From NCBI GenBank assembly GCA_963716525.1, contig OY970315.1, forward strand, positions 3,410,001-3,474,000: a stretch of DNA of 64,000 nt, given 5' to 3'. The stretch comes from JBBREP01 sp963716525 (GTDB taxonomy: Bacteria > Actinomycetota > Acidimicrobiia > IMCC26256 > PALSA-610). The notes under the pieces are model-generated. The model saw only the letters and a program-made list of their open reading frames with translations. It did no database searches and was not told the origin of the DNA. This document shows, piece by piece, positions 46,189 to 55,800 of this stretch (positions within the stretch are counted from its first letter, which is position 1; each line of letters starts with the position of its first letter). The position numbers and the translations under genes are program-made.

Positions 46189-47463
46189 GTGACCTACTTC
46201 GACCACCCGCAGCTCTTCGAGCCCCCGCCGCCCCCGCCCCCGCCGCCCCCCCCGCCGTCGGCTCCCGAACCGCCGCGGCACCACACCGCGATGCTGCGCG
46301 CGCTGGTGGTCCTGTCAGTGCTCGCGCTGCTCGGGGGTGTCGCGCTCGGCCGCGTCACCGCCAACCGGTCATCGAACCGGTCTCCGTCGTCGCTCGTTAC
46401 GCCGGGCGGCGGTTTCGACCTCGGCGGCAACGGCAGCTTCGGCGGGAACGGGTCGACGGGCAACGGGTCGACGGGCAACGGGTCGACGGGCAACGGGTCG
46501 AGCGACTCGGCTGCGAACACCGTTGCCGCCAAGGTGTCGCCGGCAGTCGTCAACATCGACACGACGCTGTCCGGCGGTGCTGCCGCGGGTACGGGCATGA
46601 TCGTCAGCGCGACCGGTGACGTGCTCACGAACAACCACGTGATCGACGGGGCCACGGCGATCTCCGTCGAGCTCGCGAACGGCTCGCGCCACAGCGCCGA
46701 GGTGGTCGGCTACGACGCCAGCGACGACGTCGCGCTCATTCGCATGAAGGGCGTGTCGGGTCTGCCGACGATCAGTGCCGACAGTGGCTCGGTGACGGTC
46801 GGCGATGCCGTCGTCGCGATGGGCAATGCGTTGGGTCGCGGTGGCGCGCCGACGGTGGTCACGGGCACGGTCACCGGCATGCACCAGACGATCACCGCGT
46901 CCGACGACAACGGCGCCAACGCCGAAACGCTCCAGGATCTCATCCAGACGAACGCGCCGATCCAACCCGGCGATTCAGGCGGCCCGCTCGTGAACACGAA
47001 GGGCCGCGTGATCGGCATGGACGCGGCGGCTTCCACCAGCCGCGGCTTCGGCTTCCGCCAGGCGAGCAATGCCGAGGGCTACGCGATCCCGATCGGCCAG
47101 GCCTTGTCGATCGCCCAGCAGATCAAGTCCGGTCACGAGTCGGAAACAGTGCATGTCGGCGCGCGGGGCATCATGGGCGTCGCGCTCACCGCGTCGGGTG
47201 GCGGCTCGGGCTTCTTCAACGGCGGCAACTCGAACGGTGCCCTCGTCGGCCAGGTGGAGTCGGGCTCCCCCGCCGACCATGCCGGCATCGAGCCGGGCGC
47301 CACGATCACGCACGTCGGCAGTCGGTCCGTCAGCTCGGCGAGCGACCTCGGCAACATCATGAACCAGCATCATCCCGGCGACAAGGTGTCGGTGCGCTGG
47401 ACCGATTCGTCGGGCAACTCGCACCACGCAACGATGACGCTCGAAGCCGGACCGCCGGCCTGA
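46189..47463 (+). CDS. Membrane-anchored HtrA/DegP-like serine protease with PDZ domain
   Basis: 424 residues from GTG 46189. A cytoplasmic head with 12 Pro in a row is followed by one membrane helix (MLRALVVLSVLALLGGVALG), a Gly/Asn/Ser linker, the trypsin-like domain with the full triad (His in LTNNHVIDG, Asp in DASDDVALIRM, Ser in QPGDSGGPLVN) and a C-terminal PDZ domain (ALVGQVESGSPADHAGIEPG). It degrades or refolds damaged envelope proteins. The plan matches actinobacterial HtrA/PepD. It follows the cyclase-type regulator by 93 bases and may be under separate control. Confidence 0.92.
   Translation: MTYFDHPQLFEPPPPPPPPPPPPSAPEPPRHHTAMLRALVVLSVLALLGGVALGRVTANRSSNRSPSSLVTPGGGFDLGGNGSFGGNGSTGNGSTGNGSTGNGSSDSAANTVAAKVSPAVVNIDTTLSGGAAAGTGMIVSATGDVLTNNHVIDGATAISVELANGSRHSAEVVGYDASDDVALIRMKGVSGLPTISADSGSVTVGDAVVAMGNALGRGGAPTVVTGTVTGMHQTITASDDNGANAETLQDLIQTNAPIQPGDSGGPLVNTKGRVIGMDAAASTSRGFGFRQASNAEGYAIPIGQALSIAQQIKSGHESETVHVGARGIMGVALTASGGGSGFFNGGNSNGALVGQVESGSPADHAGIEPGATITHVGSRSVSSASDLGNIMNQHHPGDKVSVRWTDSSGNSHHATMTLEAGPPA
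46447..46500 (+). repeat. 15-bp in-frame tandem repeat in the HtrA linker
   Basis: AACGGGTCGACGGGC is present exactly three times from 46447 to 46491, plus a partial copy to 46500. It encodes NGSTG units in the extracellular linker between the membrane anchor and the protease domain. A change of copy number would change the reach of the protease. Confidence 0.85.
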
Positions 47464-47491
47464 GCGCGCCGAGCCCGCGCCGTCGCAACCG

Positions 47492-49750
47492 TCAGCGCGA
47501 CGTCGCGGTGTCGCGGTAGGTCGCGAGCAGGCCGGGCACATCGCGCGCCGGCAACGGCCGAGCGAACAGGAAGCCCTGCCCGGAGTTGCAGCCGGCTTCA
47601 CGGAGCGCGGCGAGTTGCTGGGCGTCCTCGATGCCCTCGGCGATCACGTCGAGGCGGAGGTTGTGCCCGATGCTGATGATCGAGCGCACCATCACCGCAC
47701 CTTCCTCGTCGTCATCGCGCATCTCGTTCACGAAGGTCCGGTCGATCTTCAAGAAGTCGATCGGGAAGCTGCGGAGGTACGACAGCGACGAATAGCCCGT
47801 GCCGAAGTCGTCGATGGCGATGCGGACGCCGAGATCCTTCAGCGCGGCGAGGCGCTGCTGCACGTGCACGCTGTCGGTGAGCAGCGCGCTCTCGGTGAGC
47901 TCCAGCACGAGCTTCTCCGCCGGCAGCCCGCTGTCTGCGAGCGCGTTTTCGACGTCGGTGACAAACGCGTCGTCGTACAGCTGGTGCGACGACACGTTGA
48001 CACCCACCCGGAGATCGCCGGCATCGGGCAGCTGCTGCCACTCGACGATCTGGCGGCACGCCTCGCGCAGCACGTGCCGGCCGATGTCGACGATCAGGCC
48101 GGTGTCCTCGGCGATGGGGATGAAGGCGTCCGGCTGCACGAGGCCCCGAGTCGGATGGCGCCACCGGACGAGCGCCTCGAACGACTCGATCCGTGACGTC
48201 GGCAGGTCGACGAGCGGCTGGTAGTGCAGTTCGAGCTCCCCCGACGCGATCGCGTGGCGGAGGTCACCGTGCAGCTCGTGGCGTGCCGTCAGCTCGGTTT
48301 GCATCGTCGACTCGAAGACCTCGAACCGGTCCCGACCCCGACCCTTCGCCGCGTACATGGCGATGTCCGCCCGGCAGAGCAGCTCGTCGGCGTCGAGCGC
48401 GTCGTCGGCGTTGTCGGCGATGCCGATGGACGCGCGCACGAACACGTCGCGACCCTTGATCGAGAACGGCTCACGCAGGGTGTCGAGGAGTCGCTGCGCG
48501 AGCGCCACCGAGTCGTCGCGGCCAGCGTTGTCGAGCACGATGGCGAACTCGTCACCACCGAGACGAGCCGCAGTGTCGCCGTCACGGAGGCTCAGCCGAA
48601 AACGGCCCGCGACCTCGGTGAGCAGGATGTCGCCGTACTCGTGCCCGAGCGTGTCGTTGATCAGCTTGAAGCCGTCGAGGTCGCAGAACAGCACCACGAC
48701 GGTGCTCGCCGAGCGGCGCGAGCCGGCGAGCGTGTGCTCGAGCCGGTCACGCAGCAGGGCCCGGTTCGCGAGCCCGGTCAGGGCGTCGTGGAACGCCTGG
48801 TGGGACAGCTGGTCGAGCAACTGGTTGCGCTCGGTCACGTCGTGGAAGCTCCACACCCGCCCCACGATGTCACCGCCGATTCGCTGCGGTCGCGAGTGCC
48901 GTTCGAAGACGCGGCCGTCCTTGAACTCGAGCGTGTCGTCGCTCTCCGCACCGGGCTGGTCGTAGAGCTCGGCGACCTTGGCCGTGAACGTGTCGGGATG
49001 GACGAGCTGCGCGGTCACGTACTCGAGGGCACGGGTGTCGTCCCCGCTCGCGACGATTGCCTCGGGGAGGTGCCACATCTCGGCGAAGCGCCTGTTGCTG
49101 AGCGTCATGCGGCCGCCCTTGTCGACCACGAGGATGCCGTCGGCCGTCGACTCGAGCGTGGCCGAGATGAGCGACACCGTGTTCCGCAGCTCCTCGTCGG
49201 CTTGGTCACGCGCGGCCAGTGCGTGCGCGTTCTCCTCGGTCGTGGCGCCGAGCAGGTGCATCACGAAGGCATTGCCGAGGATGCCGAGGAACGCGAGACC
49301 GTGCACGTAGGGCGTGGGCACGTAGGTGGGCACGACGTTGCATGCGATCGCGATCTCGCCGAGCACGATACCGACGACCGACCAGACGTAGGTGACGGAC
49401 CACACCCGCGAGCCACCGGCGTCCAGGACGCGGGCGAGGATGAACAGGTACCCCACGGTGAGCGTCGGGCCCCATCCGATCGCGTAGATGATCGCCGTGA
49501 CGGCGAGGACCTCCGGGGCCACTGCCGCGTGCAACGCGAGTGAAGTGCTGTCTTCGCGCACGACGCGTATCGCGATCTCGCCCACCGCTCCGCCCACGAC
49601 GAGCAACGTGAGGATGAGCCACAGCGGCAGGTTGCCGATCGCGTCGAAACGCCGGAGCACAGCGAACGACATCGCGGTGAGCGCCGAGGGCACCACGACG
49701 ACCGCGGCCTGGCTCACCCTGCGAGGTGAGGCGTCCCCAGCTTGGACCAT
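47492..49750 (-). CDS. Membrane GGDEF-EAL protein with PAS domain (c-di-GMP turnover)
   Basis: 752 residues, intact. About five N-terminal membrane helices (residues 15-170) are followed by a PAS domain (SATLESTADGILVVDKGGRM ... GRVWSFHDVTERNQ), a GGDEF domain with the exact active site LGGDEFAIVL and an RDGD inhibitory site five residues before it, and an EAL domain with FEALVRW and AIDDFGTGYSSLSYL. Both catalytic motifs look intact, so it may make and destroy cyclic di-GMP, with the PAS or membrane part as switch. It lies next to the giant surface protein, which suggests a link to adhesion (inference). Confidence 0.92.
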   Translation of the reverse strand: MVQAGDASPRRVSQAAVVVVPSALTAMSFAVLRRFDAIGNLPLWLILTLLVVGGAVGEIAIRVVREDSTSLALHAAVAPEVLAVTAIIYAIGWGPTLTVGYLFILARVLDAGGSRVWSVTYVWSVVGIVLGEIAIACNVVPTYVPTPYVHGLAFLGILGNAFVMHLLGATTEENAHALAARDQADEELRNTVSLISATLESTADGILVVDKGGRMTLSNRRFAEMWHLPEAIVASGDDTRALEYVTAQLVHPDTFTAKVAELYDQPGAESDDTLEFKDGRVFERHSRPQRIGGDIVGRVWSFHDVTERNQLLDQLSHQAFHDALTGLANRALLRDRLEHTLAGSRRSASTVVVLFCDLDGFKLINDTLGHEYGDILLTEVAGRFRLSLRDGDTAARLGGDEFAIVLDNAGRDDSVALAQRLLDTLREPFSIKGRDVFVRASIGIADNADDALDADELLCRADIAMYAAKGRGRDRFEVFESTMQTELTARHELHGDLRHAIASGELELHYQPLVDLPTSRIESFEALVRWRHPTRGLVQPDAFIPIAEDTGLIVDIGRHVLREACRQIVEWQQLPDAGDLRVGVNVSSHQLYDDAFVTDVENALADSGLPAEKLVLELTESALLTDSVHVQQRLAALKDLGVRIAIDDFGTGYSSLSYLRSFPIDFLKIDRTFVNEMRDDDEEGAVMVRSIISIGHNLRLDVIAEGIEDAQQLAALREAGCNSGQGFLFARPLPARDVPGLLATYRDTATSR

Positions 49751-49831
49751 GCGGAGTGCATCGGGACGGCCGACGGCTTGCTGTAAGGGATTCCCTGGTT
49801 AGCGCACGACGAGCGCGGCCGTCCGGAAGTC

Positions 49832-49865
49832 GGCGGGCCGGACGACCCAGGTCGTCCGGCCCGCC
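49832..49865. terminator. Perfect 15-bp GC hairpin after the giant surface-protein gene
   Basis: GGCGGGCCGGACGAC (49832-49846) pairs exactly with 49851-49865 around the 4-base loop CCAG. It lies 16 bases past the stop codon at 49882 and before the GGDEF-EAL gene, which reads in the same direction. There is no T-run, but the stem is very stable. It probably ends the long surface-protein transcript. Confidence 0.7.
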
Positions 49866-49881
49866 TCACCGTGATCGGAAC

Positions 49882-52800
49882 TCAGTCGTCGCCATGATCA
49901 AAGCCCCCGTCGGGATGCCTACCGAGCGCCTCGTACGAGTCCCTCCACGCGTTCAGGTAGTCGGTGACTGCCTGAATGCTCTGACCGTTGCTCTGGGCCG
50001 CGTCGCCCGCTGCGATGTCCTGTCCCGCGGCGTTCGTGAGCTGCGTGTGCCCGACCGCCGCAACCGCATCGTTCAACTCGGCCACCGCGAGCTGGCGGTC
50101 GGCGCCCACCTGCGCCGCGATCCAGCCGCGCAGCGTCGCGTCTGGGATGTGGGTGAACCGGTCGGCGATCATCGCGCTCAACAGCGTGACGCTGAGCCTC
50201 TCGTACTCGAACACCCGGATACCGGTGTGCACCTGGCAGTGATTGCCATTGAACCAGTGCGGCGGGTTGATCGACGCCGATAGCGCGTTGCGCGCGAGGC
50301 GGAGCAGCACGGTGTCATGCCGGGTCGACGCGGGAAGCGCGTTGCTCATCTGCACCAACAACGCCTGCTTCTGGGACGGCACCGAGTTGATCGTGATCGT
50401 GATCACCGCCGACGCGGACGCGACGTTGCCGGCGCGGTCGGTGACCGACCCGCTCACTGTGGTGGTGCCGTTGCCCGATACGGTCACGTCGGCCGGGCAA
50501 GTGCCGGTCGCGATTCCCGACAGCGCATCGGCGCACGTGAAGTGGATCGTCACCGGTCCGGAGTACATGCCGCCGGTGTCGGGTGACCGGTCGGGCGACG
50601 CCGTGATGCTCGGTGGCGTGAGGTCGACGTTCACCGGTCCGACGCTCGCGGTGCTCGTGTTGCCGGCGACGTCGCCGGCGTGGCCGGTGACGGTCTGGTT
50701 CGCGCCCTCGCCGAGCGTTGTCGGGCTGCTGCAGCTCGCCAGGCCGGACAGTGCGTCGGTGCACGTGAACGACACCGCGACCGGCACGCGGAACCAGCCG
50801 TTCGCGTTCGCGGTGGCGCTCAGCGACCCGGTGATCGTGGGCGGCGTCTTGTCGAGGCTCACGACCGTCGACGTCACCGAGGTGTTACCGGCGTTGTCGG
50901 TGGCCGAGCCCGACACGTGCTGGGCCGCACCGTCGGTGGTCACCGTCTGCGGAGCCGAGCACGTCGCGATACCCGAGAGCGAGTCGCTGCACGTGAACGT
51001 GACCGTGACGTTGCTGTTGTTCCACCCGGCGGCGTTCGGCGTCGGCGAGAGCACCGCGGTGATCGTCGGACCCGTCTTGTCGATACGGACCTCCACGGAG
51101 TGGGTCGCCTCGACATTGCCGGCCACGTCGGTGCTCGCGTACTGCAGCGTGTGCAGGCCGTCGCTCGTGAACGTGACGTTCGTGCCGACGGTATCCGGTC
51201 CACCGTCGACCGAGTACACCGTGCGGGCCACACCCGACAGGTTGTCGTTCGCGGTGAGATCGACGGTCACGTCGGTGTTCGTGAACGACGACGACACGTT
51301 GGACGCCGTGGTCACGGGAGCGGTGAGGTCGATCTTCACCGGCGGGCTCGATGCCGTCGTCGCGTTGCCGGCAAGGTCGAGCACGGTACCGGACTGCTGC
51401 TGCGCGGCCCCCTCGGTGCTGATCACGCTGTTCGCCGGACACGTGGGCGGGTCAACGCCGGAACGGCTGTCGGCGCACGTCCAGTGCAGCGTGACCGCAC
51501 TGTCGTACCAGCCGGCGGCGTTCGGTGCCGTGGTGGGGCTCGCGGACAACGTCGGTGGCGTCTTGTCGACGTTGACGCCGGTCACCGCGGCCGATGCGGA
51601 GTTCCCCGCGACGTCGGCGGCATGACCGGTGACCGACTGGCCCGTACCCTCACCGAGCGTCGCCGGCGACGAGCACGACGCCACGCCCGAACCGTTGTCG
51701 GCGCACGCGAAGCTCACGGTGACGTCGGTGTCGTTCCAGCCGTTGCCGTTCGGCGCGGGCGTTGCGGTACCGACGATCGAGGGTGCGGTCTCGTCGATGC
51801 GGATCGTGATGTCGGTGGTGGTGCTGTTCCCGGCCTGATCGGTGATCGTCTGCGCGAGGGTGGTGAAGCCCTCCGCACCGACGACCTGGTCGCCAGGACA
51901 CGATGTGACGCCCGACAGGTCGTCGCTGCACGTCCAGTGCACGGTGACGGGGCCGTTGTACCAGCCGAGCGGCGCCGGCGGCGCCGACGCCGTCAGCGTC
52001 GGTGGGGTCTGGTCGAGATTGATGCCGCTCACCGTCGTGGCGCTCGAGTTCCCGGCCGTGTCAGTGGCCGTGCCCGACACCGACTGGCCGGCACCGTCGC
52101 CCGACAGCGTGGCCGGGTCGGCGCAGGTCGCGACGCCCGAGAGTGCGTCGTTGCAGGCGAACGTCACCGTCACCGGCGTGTTGTACCAACCCGGCGCGCT
52201 CTGCGGGGGCAGCACACCGTCGATCGACGGTGGGGTCTTGTCGATGTTCAACGTCGTCGACGTCGCCGAAGAGTTGCCGGCGTTGTCGACCGCGTTGCCG
52301 GCCACGGCTTGTGCCGCGCCCTCGCCGGTCACCGTCTGCGGCGAGCTGCACGACGCCACACCCGAGTCCGGGTCGGTGCAGGTGAACGTGACGGTGACGT
52401 CGGTGTTGTTCCAACCGGCCGCGTTGGCGTGCGGCGACTGCGACACCGTGATCGTGGGTGCCTGCGTGTCGATCTTGACCGTCGCGGTGTTCGCCGTCTC
52501 GACGTTGCCCGCGTTGTCAACGCTCCAGTAGTCGACCTGGTGGGTGCCGTCACCGGAGACCGTGACCGTGCCTCCGGACTGGGTCGGACCACCGTCGATC
52601 GTGTAGTGCGTGACGTCGACACCGGAAAGCGCGTCGGTCGCGTGCAGCGTGAACGTCACGCTCGCGTTCGCCCAGTCGGGCACGCTCGACTGTGTGGTCA
52701 CCGGTGCCGTCGTGTCGATGTTCACGGCCGCCGACGTGGCGGAGGTGTTGTTGCCGGCGATGTCGGTGACCGCCGCGCTCGCGGTCAGCCCGGTGTTCTC

Positions 52801-55800
52801 GCCAGTGATCAGTGAGTCGGGCGGGCAGGGGCCGGTGATGCCCGAGAGCGCGTCGCTGCACGCCCAGTGGACCGTGACCGGCGCGTCGTACCAACCGTGC
52901 CCGTTCGCAGGCGTGGTCGGCGTACCCGACAGCTGCGGAGGTGTCTCGTCGACGTTGATGTTGCTCACCGCGACGGTGGCAACGTTCCCGGCGAGGTCGG
53001 TGGCCGTCCCGGTCACCGACTGGTTCGCGCCCTCCGGCACCGCGACGGGTGCGGTGCACCCCGCGGTGGCGATGCCCGAACCAGTGTCGGTGCAGTCGAA
53101 CGACACCGTGACGTCGGTGTTGTTCCAGCCCGCACCGTTCGGGTCCGGGGTCTGGTGGGCGACGATCGTCGGCGTGGTCGTGTCGATGCGCACGACGACC
53201 GACGCGGTTGCCGTGTTGCCGGCCCGGTCGGTGACGGTGCGCGCAACCGTCGACACGCCGTCGCTGGACACGGTCACGTCGCTCGGGCAGGCGTCGAAGG
53301 CCACGCCCGATGTCACGTCATCGCAGGTGAAGTGGAGGGTGACCGGGCCGTTGTTCCATCCCGCGGCGTTGGGAGGAGTGTCGGCCGAGGCCGTGATCGT
53401 CGGTGGTGTCTGGTCGATGTTGATGTCGCCGACCGTCGCCGACGCGCCGTTCCCCGCCGCGTCGGCGGCGGAGCCGCTCACCGACTGGCCGGCACCGTCA
53501 CCCGAGAGCGTGGCCGGATCGGCGCAGGTCGCAACGCCCGACAGCGCATCGGTGCATGCGAACATGACCGTTACCGGCGCGTTGTGCCATCCCGCCGCGT
53601 TGGCCGGCGGCGTGGAGCCGGTGATGACCGGCGGGGTCTTGTCGATGTTGAGCGTGGTCGACGCCGATGCCGAGTTGCCGGCGTTGTCGACGGCCGTGCC
53701 CGACACGTCCTGTCCCGCGCCCTCGCTCGACACCACGTGCTGCGGCGTGCAGGACGACACACCCGATCCCGAGTCGCCACAGGTGAACGTGACGGTGACG
53801 TTGCTGTTGTTCCATCCGGCCGCGTTCGCTTGCGGAGACTGCGATACGGCGATCGACGGCGCACTCGAGTCGATCTTGACCGTCGCGGTGTTCGCGGCTT
53901 CGACGTTGCCGGCTTCGTCGACACTCCAGTAGCTGACGTGGTGCACGCCATCGTCGACGAGGAGCACCGACGTGCCGGTCTCGGTGCTGCCGCCGTCGAC
54001 GGCGTAATAGGTGGTGTCGACGCCCGAGAGCCCGTCGGTCGCGCTGAGCTGGAGCGTGACGGTGGAATTGTTCCACTCGGGCAGCGTGGAGGCTGATGTG
54101 CTCGGGGCCGTCGTGTCGATCTTCAGGGGCGCGCTCGTCGCGTCGGTGGTGTTGCCCGCGACGTCGCTGGCCGACGCAGACGCGGTCACCGCGCTCCCCT
54201 CGCTCGCGACCACGTCGTCGGGCGGGCATGGTCCCGCGACCCCGGAGAGCGCGTCGCTGCACGACCAGTGGACCGTGACCGGCGCCTTGTACCAGCCGTT
54301 GGCGTTCGGCGCAGTGGTCGCGCTGCCGGTGAGCGCCGGCGGGACCTGGTCGAGCTTCACGGTCGTCGACGCAGTCGACGTGCCGCCCTGGCTCGTCGCC
54401 GAGCACGTGAACGACACACCGGCGGCCGGTGTGTCGGTCGAGCGGGTCACCGGGTCACAGCCGTTGCTGTTCGCGATGGTGGTGAGCGGGTCGACGGCGT
54501 TCCAGGTCACCGTGACGGGGGTGTTGTTCCAACCGGCCCCGTTCGGCGGTGGCTGGATATCGGACGTGATCACCGGGGGCGTCGTGTCGGACAGCACCGA
54601 GCCCGACGACGCCGTCGATCCGCCGTCGTCGTCGGTGACGGTGACGGTGACGGTGTAATAGCCGTCGGTTGCGTAGCTGTGCCCGCCCGTGACGGTGCCG
54701 CTGCCGTTCGACTCGTTCACCACACCGGCGGAGCTCGAGTTGTCACCCCAGTCGATCGTGGCCGTGTGCGTGTCGTTCGCGCCGGCGTCGGAGAATCCGA
54801 CGGTGGTCCCCACCGTCGAGCCGGCGGGAGGCGCCTGATCCTGGACGATGCTGCCCACCACCGGTGCGACGTTGCCGACGGCGAGCGTGGTGTCGTCGTG
54901 CACCGGAGCGTTGACACCGTCGCTCACGGTGACGGTCGCGTGCACGACGGCATCGTCGTCGCACACGAGCGTGAGTGCCGCGAGATGCGTCCCTGCGCCA
55001 GTCGGCGTGCAGTGCGGCGAGTTGGCGCCCGAGACCGTGTAGGTCCAGGAGTACGTCAGCGTGTCGCCGTCGACGTCGTTCGCGCTGGCCTGGAGCAGCA
55101 GCTGCGAGCCTTCGGAGCCTGCGTACGGCCCGCCGGCGCTGACCGTTGGCGGGGTGTTCACGAGCACCTGGGTGGTCTGGACGCTCGTGCCGCCGTTGTC
55201 GTCGGTCAGCGTGATCGTGACGGTGTAGAGACCGGCCTGGCTGTACGAGTGGTCACCCGAGACCGAGCCGCTGCCGTTCGATTCCGTCACGACACCGTTC
55301 GACGTTGCCATGTCGCCCCAGTTGATCGAGGCGGTGTGGGTGTCGTGCGTGCCCGCGTCGGTGAAGCCGGCGGCGACGTGCACGTTGGCACCGTCGGGGA
55401 CCGGGCCGTTCGTGATGCTCGGTGTCCCGAGGACGGGCGCGGCGTTCAAGACCGTGACCGTGGTCTGCGACGTCACCGGCGGGTTCACGCCGTCGTCCGC
55501 GGTCAGCGTCGCGCCGAGTACGGCGTCGTCGTCGCACGTCACGGTGGGCGTCAGCGTGGCCGTCCCGGTCGAGTTGCACGTGGTGCCGGGGTCCTGCGCC
55601 GTTGGGGTGATCGACCAGCCGGTCGTCAGCGGGTCGTGCTCAGGGTCGTTGGCCGTGCCGGTGAGCTGTGCTGCGGTGCCCTCCGTGGTGCTGTACGGGC
55701 CGCCCGCTTCGGCGACGGGTGGTCCGTTGACGTGCAGCACGACGGCGCCGGTCGTGAGACCGCTGTCGTCGTCATGGAGCGTGATCGTGGCCGTGTACAG

